From the NCBI GenBank assembly GCA_944363975.1, contig CALVVU010000001.1, positions 434,001 to 498,000 of the forward strand: 64,000 nt of DNA, given 5' to 3'. Source of the DNA: Candidatus Coprovivens excrementavium (lineage in GTDB: Bacteria > Bacillota_I > Bacilli_A > RF39 > UBA660). The notes under the pieces were generated by a model. The model worked only from the letters and a program-made list of their open reading frames with translations, ran no database searches and was not told the DNA's origin. Of the stretch, positions 31,638 to 40,080 are shown piece by piece (the stretch's first letter is position 1; every line of letters begins with the position of its first letter). The translations under genes and the position numbers were made by a program.

Positions 31638-32104
31638 TTATAAAGACCTTTAATGATATTAGTAGTTCTGATTTAGATAAAATAATTAAACAACATTTTA
31701 ATCATTGGTCAAGGTATAGTCAATATATGAATATTGATGATACAACTGATAAGTTTAAAAATATTTATGCTAATGATAATAATATACCTTATGGTATAGC
31801 TATGTATGATAAAGATAATTTAGTAGGTTTTTGTGTTTTTAAAGAAAATTGTTTGGAGAAATATCCTCAATTTACACCTTGGATTTCGGATGTTATGATA
31901 TTTCCCGATTATCGTAGTAAAGGTTATGGAAAAAAGTTAATTGATTTTGCTAAAGATGAATTAAGAAAAAAGGGTTTTAATTATTGTTATTTATGGACTG
32001 ATAAAGCTCCTTTGTTTTATGAAAAAATAGGTTTTGTTTATGTTCAAGATGTAGTAAAAAATAATGATGATGGAATTGGAAGGTTATACAAAATAGATTT
32101 ATAA
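31634..32104 (+). CDS. GNAT acetyltransferase
   Basis: The 156-residue protein has WISDVMIFPDYRSKGYGKKLIDFAKDELR, in which RSKGYGK is the acetyl-CoA loop, and APLFYEKIGFVYV, the usual C-terminal helix-strand. It begins in a 4-base ATGA overlap with the preceding acetyltransferase, so translation is coupled. Substrate unknown; such pairs often modify small molecules or ribosomal proteins. Confidence 0.85.
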   Translation: MIIKTFNDISSSDLDKIIKQHFNHWSRYSQYMNIDDTTDKFKNIYANDNNIPYGIAMYDKDNLVGFCVFKENCLEKYPQFTPWISDVMIFPDYRSKGYGKKLIDFAKDELRKKGFNYCYLWTDKAPLFYEKIGFVYVQDVVKNNDDGIGRLYKIDL

Positions 32105-32133
32105 AAAGATACGAGAATGTTCGTATCTTTTAA
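32103..32133. terminator. Bidirectional terminator
   Basis: AAAGATACGA/TCGTATCTTT stem between convergent genes, with A residues left and T residues right. Confidence 0.85.
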
Positions 32134-34211
32134 TTTTCGAATTTATTTATATCAAATAAGAATCCGTATTCTGGATAAACACGAGATCCGATTTTAGCAA
32201 ATTTTTCAGCTATTTTATTTCCACCTAATTTTTGATAGAATTTGATAGCATTTTTATTTTCTTTAATACACCAAACAAGCATATTTCTTTTATTGTATCC
32301 TTTTAAAATTTTGATTGTTTCTCTAAAAAGAGATTTACCTATACCTTTACCTGTATATCCAGGAGCTAGATATAAGCTTACGAGTTCGCAATCTGTATTA
32401 TCAACAAACTCATTTTCATTTGTGCTAAAACAGCTATAACCAATAATTTTATTAGTGTTTTTTTCGCAAGCAACTAAAACATTATATTTATACTCATCAA
32501 ACGATTCGATGTATCTATCTTTTTGAATTTGGTAATCTAAAGATGCTAGATATTCATCGTCAATTATTCCTTTATATGTTTCGTTCCAACTATCAACTTT
32601 TATGTGAGCCATTTGTTCTTGATCTTCTATACGATTATATCTAATTTCGTATGAGTTTTCTAAAACAAGTTGTTGTAATGAATCGTTCATTAATGTTAAA
32701 GCATTAATTAATTCATCTTCTTCCATTGCAAAAGTAACACGGCCAATTAATTCTTTAGTATAAGGCCAACTAATTGACTGACCTATTAAAAAACGAAGGC
32801 GATTTGTTTTATAGAAAAATTGTAGTAAATCTTTTTCTGTTCTTATTAAGTTACCTTGAAAAGTTTTGCCTTTAATGTCAGTAAAATCAAGAATTGCAAA
32901 GAATCCAGCTTCTGGTTCTAGTATTTTGTTTTTTCCTTTAGGAAATTTAGTATAAGGCATTCCTTTAAGTATAGTATGTAATTTTTTTTCGTCTTTAATA
33001 TATTTAGTTATTGTTTTTAAAACATTTTCTTTAATTCTTTTATTTTCAATAGAATCTATTCCTGTTATAAATGCTTTTAAAATATTATAGCGGAATTGAT
33101 ATGCTTTTCTTAGTGGTTTAAAATAGGTGTTATATTCTTCATAACGCTCTTTTCGAGCATTAAAAGCTCCAACTAGAGCACGGCCAACAATATCTGGAGA
33201 AGAATCCATTTCTTGAAAAATACGATTTATTACCTCACGTATTATTATTTCGTCAGCTATTAAGAAACCAGCACGTAATGAAGCCATTCCATAACTTTTT
33301 GATAAACCGAATAATGTGATGGTATTTCTGAACATTCCAGGAATAGTCGCAATTGGTTTAGCTATATTTTTTTCGTCATATGATATATCTCGATATACCA
33401 TGTCATCAATTACAAAAACACCGCGGTCTAAACAAACTTGGCTTATTTCAGTTAGTAATTTAGTATCTTTTTCTCCCATAACACGTCCAGTTGGATTATT
33501 AGGATTAGCGTTTAAGAAAGCTACTACTCTTGGGACGTAACCATGTCTTCGATTATATACTCGTTGAAGACTATAGTTTATTTCATCGATAGTATTAGCT
33601 AATTTTTGAGGATTAACTAAAAAATCATCTTCTTTTTCTAAGGGAAGAATTTCTACTTCAGCACCAGCACGTTCTGCACGTATAGTAAATAAACCATAAC
33701 TTGGACCAGGAATTAGTATTACGTCACCAGGTTTTGATATTATATTTACTATTATATTAAAAGTTATTGAAGTTGAAGGTAAAAAAGTTATATTATGAAT
33801 CGATAATCCTTTGTTATCAATATCATCATAGTTATAAGGTTCAGTATTGATGAATCCTTCTTGTTCTATATATTCGAGAAGTTCTTTTCTAATTTCGTCG
33901 TCTCCTTCAGTATAAGGATATTTATACATATTTCCTTTTTGTAATGATTTAATCATTTCGTCGATTGAAGGTGGATATGGTTTATATTTCATAGGATTTC
34001 CACCTCCTAAATCGATATCTTTTTTAGTTACGATATCTTTATCTCGTACTTCAAAACCATAAAAATCAATTGCATTTGCGATTTCTTGAACTGTAGGATT
34101 AAATTCTTCCTTATCTAGACGAGCGCCGACATAAGGTAGTCCGAATCTTCTTTCACCTAGCATTGGATTTTCTCTTAATAATCTTTGGATTGCTGTTGAT
34201 TTTACTAACAT
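32130..34211 (-). CDS. Class I/II aminotransferase fused to a GNAT acetyltransferase
   Basis: The start at 34211 (MLVKSTAIQ) has agagga upstream on the minus strand; an extension to 34253 lacks such a site. The 693-residue protein has two domains. Residues about 1-520 form a PLP-dependent aminotransferase: LNANPNNPTGRVM, FVIDDMVYRDI and the PLP lysine in LFGLSKSYGMASLRAGF. Residues about 535-690 are a GNAT domain with LVSLYLAPGYTGKGIGKSLF (acetyl-CoA loop) and NAIKFYQKLGG. The aminotransferase half is longer than the usual 400 residues and resembles long AspD/aspartate-aminotransferase-like enzymes. The product could transaminate and then acetylate one substrate. Substrate unknown. Confidence 0.87.
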   Translation of the reverse strand: MLVKSTAIQRLLRENPMLGERRFGLPYVGARLDKEEFNPTVQEIANAIDFYGFEVRDKDIVTKKDIDLGGGNPMKYKPYPPSIDEMIKSLQKGNMYKYPYTEGDDEIRKELLEYIEQEGFINTEPYNYDDIDNKGLSIHNITFLPSTSITFNIIVNIISKPGDVILIPGPSYGLFTIRAERAGAEVEILPLEKEDDFLVNPQKLANTIDEINYSLQRVYNRRHGYVPRVVAFLNANPNNPTGRVMGEKDTKLLTEISQVCLDRGVFVIDDMVYRDISYDEKNIAKPIATIPGMFRNTITLFGLSKSYGMASLRAGFLIADEIIIREVINRIFQEMDSSPDIVGRALVGAFNARKERYEEYNTYFKPLRKAYQFRYNILKAFITGIDSIENKRIKENVLKTITKYIKDEKKLHTILKGMPYTKFPKGKNKILEPEAGFFAILDFTDIKGKTFQGNLIRTEKDLLQFFYKTNRLRFLIGQSISWPYTKELIGRVTFAMEEDELINALTLMNDSLQQLVLENSYEIRYNRIEDQEQMAHIKVDSWNETYKGIIDDEYLASLDYQIQKDRYIESFDEYKYNVLVACEKNTNKIIGYSCFSTNENEFVDNTDCELVSLYLAPGYTGKGIGKSLFRETIKILKGYNKRNMLVWCIKENKNAIKFYQKLGGNKIAEKFAKIGSRVYPEYGFLFDINKFEN

Positions 34212-34318
34212 AATATGTCCTCTTTTCTTGATTTGTATTATATCATGTAACATAGAGAGATTTGTAATTAATTTGTTATATGTGTGTTATAATTGAGGTG
34301 AAAGTAGAGTGTGATGAT

Positions 34319-35383
34319 GTGAGTAGAATTAAGAAGTTTAAAATAGGTGATGATTTAGAGTGTGGACTTTTATATTTTTATATTCATTTTGTTGTTGAAG
34401 TATTGTGTTTTTTTGTATTAGCTCGATTAATAGGAGATAGTCCTTTTTTATGGTTAGCACCATTATTTTACGATGCAGTAGCGTTTGTTCCTCAAGGTAT
34501 AATTGGTTATATTTATGATAGATTTAAAAAGTTTAAATGTGGATTATGGGGATTATTATTATTGTTAGTTGGATTTATATGTTTTGGCTTAGATTTAGTT
34601 AATCCTTATATATCGATATTATTTGTTGCTTTAGGAAATGCTTTTTTACATGTTCAAGGTGCTGAAATAACTTTAAGAGTATCGGCAGGTAAATTAGCAC
34701 CAAGTGCAATATTTGTAGCTGGTGGTTCTTTTGGAGTTATTACAGGTAAATTATTAGGAACTACAGTAGTTAGTTTTTGGATATTAGTTATTTTGGCTTT
34801 GTCAACTATACCTTTTATTCTTTTAGCTGATAGTTATATAAATGAAAAAAGTAGCAATTGTGAAAAATTTGATTATGTTAAAGAGAATAGTAATCAATTG
34901 ATAATAGTTATGGCTTTAGTTTTCTTTGTAGCAGTTAGAGGATATATGGGATATGGTTTACCTACATCATGGAATAAGACTGTTTTGCAAACTGTAATAT
35001 TATATGTTGCGATGGGATTAGGTAAAGCCTTAGGAGGAATTTTATCTGATATATATGGTTTAAAAAAAGTAGGAATAGGTAGTTGTTTATTATCTTTACC
35101 TTTCTTATTACTAGGAGATAATTTAATGCTTGTTTCATTAATTGGAGTGTTATTTTTTAGTATGACGATGTCTATTACATTAGCACTATTGGTTTCGGTA
35201 TTTAAGCAAGCTCCTGGTTTAGCTTTTGGAATGACAACATTAGGTTTGTTTTTAGGTTCTGTTCCTATATTTATATTTAGAATAACTTCAGTATTAATCA
35301 ATTGCTTTATTATAGTTGTCTTAACTTTATTATGTGTAATTATATTGATGAAAGTTATTAGAAAGGATAAAGAGTATGAGTAA
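34319..35383 (+). CDS. Membrane transporter, major-facilitator type
   Basis: About 354 residues with at least ten hydrophobic helices and MFS-like loops (YDRFKKFKCGLWG between helices 2 and 3, GGILSDIYGLKKVGIGSC in the second half). The SDIYGLKKVG and YDRFKKFK segments match the GxLaDrxGrr-type loop. The start is unclear: the longer frame begins at 34280 before a likely -10, while GTG 34319 has only a weak gagtg site. The stop region overlaps the next small gene by 8 bases. Substrate unknown. Confidence 0.75.
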   Translation: MSRIKKFKIGDDLECGLLYFYIHFVVEVLCFFVLARLIGDSPFLWLAPLFYDAVAFVPQGIIGYIYDRFKKFKCGLWGLLLLLVGFICFGLDLVNPYISILFVALGNAFLHVQGAEITLRVSAGKLAPSAIFVAGGSFGVITGKLLGTTVVSFWILVILALSTIPFILLADSYINEKSSNCEKFDYVKENSNQLIIVMALVFFVAVRGYMGYGLPTSWNKTVLQTVILYVAMGLGKALGGILSDIYGLKKVGIGSCLLSLPFLLLGDNLMLVSLIGVLFFSMTMSITLALLVSVFKQAPGLAFGMTTLGLFLGSVPIFIFRITSVLINCFIIVVLTLLCVIILMKVIRKDKEYE

Positions 35384-35537
35384 TATAAAATGGATTGTAA
35401 GTCCTAGATTTATTGAAATAGAATTTTTTCCATTTATAATTTTAATTATTTTATTACTTTTAATGTTAATATTTTTAGGGATATTTGTTAAAATAGAATT
35501 AGATAAAAATAAAAATGAAAAGAGGAATATTAAATGA
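35376..35537 (+). CDS. 53-residue single-pass membrane protein
   Basis: ATG 35376 lies within the end of the transporter gene and the frame runs to TGA 35535-35537, which overlaps the ATG of the next gene (ATGA). The product has one long hydrophobic helix (about residues 17-39, FFPFIILIILLLLMLIFLGIF) and a charged, lysine-rich C-terminal tail. The double overlap argues for real, coupled translation. Possibly a small subunit of the transporter or of the downstream SH3 protein. Confidence 0.6.
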   Translation: MSNIKWIVSPRFIEIEFFPFIILIILLLLMLIFLGIFVKIELDKNKNEKRNIK

Positions 35538-36991
35538 AAAGAAGAATGTGGTCTTATTTAGGGGGCTTTTTGATTGTTATTTTGATGTTTCCAATATTAG
35601 TTTTGGCAGATGTAGGTGCACCAGAACTAGGTGATTATGATGTTATTATCTCAAATAAAGATGGTGCTTCGTTGTATGATTATAATTATAATGTCATAGA
35701 TAAAATTCCTTATGATACAAAGATAACTGTTAATTTTGAATATACTAGAGATGGTGTGTTATATGGAACAATAAATTATCATGGTCAAACAGGTGATATT
35801 AGATTATCTGATGTAAAGATATATGATGAAGAAATTGATTTAGATGATTATTTAAAATTAGATACACCAGCTGAGTTATATGTTTTTGATGATGAAGCTT
35901 ATTTATATAAAGGACCTTCTACAGTATATGGACGTGTTGATAAGGAAGTTAGAATACCTCAAGGAGAAATTGTTTCTTATGAATATTATAATGATGCTTG
36001 GGTTTATGTAGAATATGATGGTGTAAAAGGTTGGTTATTAAATTATTCATTTGGTGATATTTATTCGGATTTATCTAATTCTGTTGCTCAAGTAGCGGGT
36101 GAAAAAAATAGGGTATATGTTATTGATAATGTTAAAACTTTATTGAAAAATCCTAAAAATACTGATGATACAATTGATGTAGATATTCCAGCTGGAACTG
36201 AATTAGAATATAAATATTATTATAATTTAGCTAAAACAGGTTATGCATATGTTGAGTATGAGGGCCAAGAAGGTTGGATATATGTCTCTCCGTCATCTTT
36301 TGGTGAAGATTCATCTAGTGCAGTAATAGAAGATGAATGCTCAACATTAATTGTAGTTAGTGAAGAAGCTTATATTTATGAAGAAGAAACTAATTTAGAT
36401 AGTAAAACTGATAAAACTATTCCTTATGGAGAAGAAGTTACGGTTATATTTAGTTTTGTAAAAGATAATTATACTTGGTATTATGTTTCTTATGATGGTG
36501 AAAATTATTGGTTAGCAGAAGATAGTGATTATGAAAATAATTCACTATATGTTGGTAATTATGGTTATGTACAGACATATGAAATAAATAAAGGTATTGA
36601 AATATATGAATATCCTAGTAAAGATTCTAAAATAATAGGAACAATTAATAAAGATGGCGAAGTAGTAGATACTTATTATACTTTTGTAGATAATAATTAT
36701 GAATATAGTGATGATTATTATAGTTGGACTTATATTGAATATGATGGTGTAAAAGGTTGGGTTTTAACTACTACATTAGGTGATTTAAAAGAAAATAAAG
36801 AATTATGTAAAACAACTATAAAAACAGAAGAAAATGAAGAAACAGAAAAAGATAAAGAAGATAAGTCATCTAATTCATTATCTCCTAAAGTAATTGTAGC
36901 AATAGCAATTGGTGGAGCAGTTGTTCTAGCTTTAGTAGTAATTGTAATTATAAAATTAGTAAATAGAAATAAGAATAAAGAGATGCTATAA
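35534..36991 (+). CDS. SH3-repeat membrane protein
   Basis: The 485-residue protein has a signal peptide (about 1-25, ending LVLADVG), then at least five bacterial SH3-like repeats marked by VYVEYDGVKGWL, AYVEYEGQEGWIY, YYVSYDGENYWL and TYIEYDGVKGWVL. An acidic, Lys/Glu-rich linker and a C-terminal membrane helix (about 457-478) follow. It probably sits outside the membrane and binds wall or other surface ligands. ATG 35534 is overlapped by the upstream TGA, placing it in the operon. Function unknown beyond the fold. Confidence 0.82.
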   Translation: MKRRMWSYLGGFLIVILMFPILVLADVGAPELGDYDVIISNKDGASLYDYNYNVIDKIPYDTKITVNFEYTRDGVLYGTINYHGQTGDIRLSDVKIYDEEIDLDDYLKLDTPAELYVFDDEAYLYKGPSTVYGRVDKEVRIPQGEIVSYEYYNDAWVYVEYDGVKGWLLNYSFGDIYSDLSNSVAQVAGEKNRVYVIDNVKTLLKNPKNTDDTIDVDIPAGTELEYKYYYNLAKTGYAYVEYEGQEGWIYVSPSSFGEDSSSAVIEDECSTLIVVSEEAYIYEEETNLDSKTDKTIPYGEEVTVIFSFVKDNYTWYYVSYDGENYWLAEDSDYENNSLYVGNYGYVQTYEINKGIEIYEYPSKDSKIIGTINKDGEVVDTYYTFVDNNYEYSDDYYSWTYIEYDGVKGWVLTTTLGDLKENKELCKTTIKTEENEETEKDKEDKSSNSLSPKVIVAIAIGGAVVLALVVIVIIKLVNRNKNKEML

Positions 36992-37002
36992 GCATCTTTT
37001 TT
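36978..37002 (+). terminator. Rho-independent terminator
   Basis: GATGCT-ATA-AGCATC with a T run, overlapping the stop codon region of the SH3 gene. Confidence 0.85.
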
Positions 37003-37028
37003 CGTGTTATAATTAATATGGTGAGATA

Positions 37029-37379
37029 ATGAATATTTTTGTTATTATGTTGATTGCTTTAAGTTCCACTTTAATTATAGAGTTTGTAGGAGCATATATA
37101 TTAGGTATACGAAATAAGTTAGATTTTGTTAATGTAGGATTAGTTAATATTTTAACTAATCCGTTAGTAGTATCAATATCTTTTTTTATGAATATTACAT
37201 ATGGTGTTGTCTATAGAAGAATAGCCTTATTTATTTTGGAGGTATTGGCTTTTGTTATAGAGGGATATATTTATGATAAAGTTTTATCTTTTAAAAAGTA
37301 TAATGGATTTACTATTTCTTTTGTGTTGAATATTTTATCTTTTGGATTAGGTATTCTTATAAATAAAATAATTTATTAA
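37029..37379 (+). CDS. Four-helix membrane protein, unknown
   Basis: The 116-residue product is almost wholly hydrophobic, with four predicted membrane helices and short loops (IRNKLDFV, YRRIALF, KKYNG). No motif identifies a family. ATG 37029 is preceded by a ggtgagata element, a modest ribosome site. The next gene is a frameshifted membrane protein on the same strand, so this may be part of a degrading locus. Confidence 0.65.
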   Translation: MNIFVIMLIALSSTLIIEFVGAYILGIRNKLDFVNVGLVNILTNPLVVSISFFMNITYGVVYRRIALFILEVLAFVIEGYIYDKVLSFKKYNGFTISFVLNILSFGLGILINKIIY

Positions 37380-37386
37380 TTTTTGA

Positions 37387-37811
37387 TTGTTAAATGTAAT
37401 TATTCCATTTTATAATAGTTATGTGTTGTGCGAGATAGTTGGACTTTCTTGGTATTGGTTTGTTTTAATGTTATTGCCAACTATATTTAATATCTTTGGT
37501 ATTTTAGGTATATTGCTTACAATAGGTAACTTAGTTGGTTTTATTGCTAATGCTAATGTTTATTATAATTTGGCTAAAAAGTTTAATAAAGATAATGTTT
37601 GGGTAGTACTTAGTTTATTTTTAGTTTTATAACAATTCCAATTTTAGGATATTCTAGTAATGATAAATACGAAAATGTTCCTACTAAAGAAAATGGTTTC
37701 TTAGACAATTTATTTGGATCTAATAGTAGTAATAACAATAATAATAATCAAAATAATTCAAATGTTGAACACAATACTGATAATCAAAATGTAAATGATA
37801 AAAAGGAATAA
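37387..37811 (+). pseudogene. Frameshifted membrane protein (DUF5684-like)
   Basis: From a TTG at 37387 the frame encodes IPFYNSYVLCEIVGLSWYWF, LPTIFNIFGI and VYYNLAKKFNKDNVWVVLSLF, matching the IPFYN...LAKKFGK pattern of DUF5684-type proteins. It stops at TAA 37630-37632. In the -1 frame coding continues as TIPILGYSSNDKYENVPTK and an Asn-rich tail to TAA 37809-37811. The typical LGYS ending directly after the break shows that one base was gained or lost just before it. The first transmembrane helix of the family is also missing, so the 5' end may be truncated too. Confidence 0.6.
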
Positions 37812-37853
37812 TAGTTATTTCTTTTTTTATGCTATAATATTAGTGGTGATGTT

Positions 37854-38111
37854 ATGGAGTATACTTATAAGACAGATGGTACTTGTTCTGTAAAAATTCA
37901 ATTTAAATTACAAGATGATAAAGTTTATGATATTAAATTTTTTGGTGGTTGTCCTGGTAATTTAAAAGCTATATCTAAATTGCTAGAAGGTCAAACTGTT
38001 TCATATATTGAAGATAAATTACTAGGCAATCAATGTGGAATTAAAGGAACTTCTTGTGCTGATCAATTAGCAAAAGCGGTAAGAAAAGCATATGACGAAA
38101 GTAAAAAATAA
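37854..38111 (+). CDS. TSCPD-domain protein
   Basis: The 85-residue product matches the small TSCPD family (TIGR03905-like): a short N-terminal strand pair, FFGGCPGNLKAISKLLEG and NQCGIKGTSCADQLAKAVRKA. Cysteines in GGCPGN and GTSCADQ are the family signature. This domain is also the C-terminal metal-binding part of class II ribonucleotide reductases, but the stand-alone protein has no established function. ATG 37854 follows gtggtgatgtt. The last 20 bases overlap the next gene. Confidence 0.88.
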   Translation: MEYTYKTDGTCSVKIQFKLQDDKVYDIKFFGGCPGNLKAISKLLEGQTVSYIEDKLLGNQCGIKGTSCADQLAKAVRKAYDESKK

Positions 38112-38421
38112 ACAAAAGAAAAAATTAAACTTAGAAGTACCTGAAGAAATACGTATATTATTTGGAAAATTTTATTTTTTTTCTTTATTATATATAATTT
38201 TTTTTGGAATTATATATCCATTTTTTTTACTGGAAAGAATTTCTATAGTTAGTTCAGTAATGATATTTATTTGTTTAATAATGATTTACTTATATATAAT
38301 AAATGATGTTAGGAGTAATAAGAAGAATTTTTATTCTAATATGTATTTTTATCTAATGGTGATTGTCTTTTTTGTGATTTCATTTTCTTTGATACGTTTT
38401 ATTGTTTCACTTGAAATTTAG
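38092..38421 (+). CDS. Small three-helix membrane protein
   Basis: The 109-residue product has a basic N-terminus (TKVKNKQKKKLNLEV) and three hydrophobic helices (about 30-48, 54-72, 84-107). It starts inside the TSCPD gene (20-base overlap), indicating coupled translation. Not recognised. The overlap links it physically to the TSCPD protein but does not establish a shared pathway. Confidence 0.6.
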   Translation: MTKVKNKQKKKLNLEVPEEIRILFGKFYFFSLLYIIFFGIIYPFFLLERISIVSSVMIFICLIMIYLYIINDVRSNKKNFYSNMYFYLMVIVFFVISFSLIRFIVSLEI

Positions 38422-38478
38422 TGTATTTTTAGTATAATACATGTTATAATTGTTTAGTTACTTATGAGGAGGTGCGAT

Positions 38479-38601
38479 ATGAGAACATATAAAGCTAATT
38501 TACCAGAAGGTGTAAAAAAACAATTTAGTACTTTAAGAGGTGTTAAAGTTAAATTAGTAGCTAAAAATAAGAAGAAAAGCAAGAATGCTAAAGCTAATTA
38601 A
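38479..38601 (+). CDS. 40-residue basic protein
   Basis: ATG 38479 follows a strong gaggaggtgcgat site. The product is MRTYKANLPEG followed by a VKKQFSTLRGVKVKLVAKNKKKSKN-type basic tail, with lysines making up a large share. A dedicated terminator follows at 38603. High basicity and small size suggest RNA or DNA binding or ribosome association. No family was recognised. Confidence 0.65.
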   Translation: MRTYKANLPEGVKKQFSTLRGVKVKLVAKNKKKSKNAKAN

Positions 38602-38602
38602 T

Positions 38603-38628
38603 AAACAGACTTGGGTCTGTTTTTTTTG
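38603..38628 (+). terminator. Rho-independent terminator
   Basis: AAACAGAC-TTGG-GTCTGTTT stem and T run. Confidence 0.85.
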
Positions 38629-38654
38629 TGATATAATAAAATTGTGGTGAAGTT

Positions 38655-39314
38655 ATGAAAAAGATATTTATTTTTCTAATTTGTTGTCTTTTAATTTGTG
38701 GATGTTCTAATAAAAAAGAAAATCAAAATAAGGATGAAAAAAAAGAACAAGAATTTATATTAGAAAAAATTGATAATAAACAAGATTATATTTATTTACA
38801 GCCTTATCATAATTTAATAGTAAATGGAGACGAATATGTTTTAAATTATTTAATTGTTAATATAAAAAGTGATGATGTTCAAAATGTTAATTTAGAATTA
38901 AGAAGTTTTGTTACTAAGAGTTATCAAAATATGATAATAGAGAATAATGAGTTAAAACAAGGGAATGTTGTTGATTATAAATATTATAAAACTTATGAAT
39001 ATATTTCTATTTTACAATTGTATTATCCATATATTAATGGAGTATATGGAGAAGAGAGTAGTAATATTTATGTTATCTCTTTAAAGAGTGGAGAGGTATT
39101 AAGTAATGAAGAAATATTAAATAATTTTAATATATCAGAAGATGAGTTGTTTGATAAAATAGAAGAAAATATTGATAGTGAAGATGTTTTATATAGTATG
39201 ATGAATATTAAAGAAGAAGGATATTCTTTATATGTTAATAGTGATAATAAATTAGTTGTTAGTTATTATGAAGTTAATGATGAAAACAGCGTAAGAAAAG
39301 AATTGGTATTATGA
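38655..39314 (+). CDS. Lipoprotein of unknown function
   Basis: The 219-residue product has a lipoprotein signal with lipobox LICGC and a Lys/Glu-rich linker. The body shows the DUF3298/DUF4163-like pattern of IYLQPYHNLIVNG, LNYLIVNI and NVVDYKYYKTYEYISILQLYYPYINGVYGEESSNIYVISLKSGEVLS, as in RsiV/PdaC-type extracellular proteins that sense or modify wall components. Identification is tentative. ATG 38655 follows gtggtgaag. A strong hairpin terminator lies 50 bases downstream. Confidence 0.7.
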   Translation: MKKIFIFLICCLLICGCSNKKENQNKDEKKEQEFILEKIDNKQDYIYLQPYHNLIVNGDEYVLNYLIVNIKSDDVQNVNLELRSFVTKSYQNMIIENNELKQGNVVDYKYYKTYEYISILQLYYPYINGVYGEESSNIYVISLKSGEVLSNEEILNNFNISEDELFDKIEENIDSEDVLYSMMNIKEEGYSLYVNSDNKLVVSYYEVNDENSVRKELVL

Positions 39315-39365
39315 TTGGACAAATACTTTTTTATATTTTGTTATTAAATTTAATAGTTATTGTAT

Positions 39366-39406
39366 GAAAATCTCGTATTCAAAAAGAATACGAGATTTAT
39401 TTTTTA
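39366..39406. terminator. Bidirectional terminator
   Basis: Perfect 13-base-pair stem AAATCTCGTATTC/GAATACGAGATTT around five A residues, with T-rich sequence on the right. It separates convergent genes. Confidence 0.9.
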
Positions 39407-39955
39407 TTAGATAAAACTACTTAGACCACTCATACAAATTTTATTGATGAATATTGCGACGTTATTCGGTTCTTCTTGGCAGTTTGATTTTATCCAAGCT
39501 TCAACAATACCAATGGTACCATCAACAATAAAATTGTAAATCTTTTCTAAGTCAGAACGAGTAGCTTTTTTTAATAATTTTTCCCATTCTATTATACTTT
39601 GATTGTATACTAAGCTTAGTATTCTTCTTAAGAAAGTATGATCTCCGTTTTCGCTTAATATACGTGTATATATTTCTTTATGATTGGCAATTGTCTCAAT
39701 TATTTTACTTGTATAAGTTATTAAATAGTTTCTTTTTATATCATTGATGTATTTTTCTAAATCTGTTAATAACGATTCTTCGATTTTAAAAATCAAATCA
39801 TCGACATCTTTATAATATTTATAAAATGTTGTTCTGTTTATTTTCGCTTTTTGACATAATTCTAGAACAGTTATGTCTTTAATCTTTTTTTCGTTGATTA
39901 AAAGAAGTAAAGTATTTGTTAACTTCTTTTTTGTGTTTAAAATCCTCTTATCCAT
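39407..39955 (-). CDS. TetR-family regulator
   Basis: The 182-residue protein has a TetR HTH (IKDITVLELCQKAKINRTTFYKYYKDVDDLI, about 22-52) and a helical C-terminal domain. It is similar in plan to the regulator at 19206-19760. The start at 39955 has aaaggtgat upstream on the minus strand. It is divergent from the fucO-like gene, so that gene is the probable target. The ligand is unknown; aldehydes or 1,2-propanediol metabolites are reasonable candidates. Confidence 0.9.
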   Translation of the reverse strand: MDKRILNTKKKLTNTLLLLINEKKIKDITVLELCQKAKINRTTFYKYYKDVDDLIFKIEESLLTDLEKYINDIKRNYLITYTSKIIETIANHKEIYTRILSENGDHTFLRRILSLVYNQSIIEWEKLLKKATRSDLEKIYNFIVDGTIGIVEAWIKSNCQEEPNNVAIFINKICMSGLSSFI

Positions 39956-40052
39956 ATTATCACCTTTTACCTATTATAATTATAGTATATTTTTTATATT
40001 AAATCAACACAATGTTTATTAAAAATAAAAGGATATTTTAAATGATTTATGT

Positions 40053-40058
40053 TATAAT
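40053..40058 (+). promoter_or_regulatory. Candidate -10 for the fucO-like gene
   Basis: TATAAT lies 23 bases before the start codon. No clear -35 was found. The gap to the divergent TetR gene includes AT-rich sequence but no long perfect palindrome. Confidence 0.35.
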
Positions 40059-40080
40059 TAATAAGGATATGGAGGTATGT

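Noticed and set aside
37600-37640. Programmed -1 frameshift in the membrane protein gene
   Set aside because: No in-frame X XXY YYZ slippery heptamer or downstream hairpin near the break; a simple indel is the better explanation.
39311-39367. Short hydrophobic ORF (MIGQILFYILLLNLIVIV) overlapping the lipoprotein stop
   Set aside because: It resembles the start of DUF1294 proteins but is only 18 codons and runs into a strong terminator; no continuing frame was found, so it is at most a remnant.
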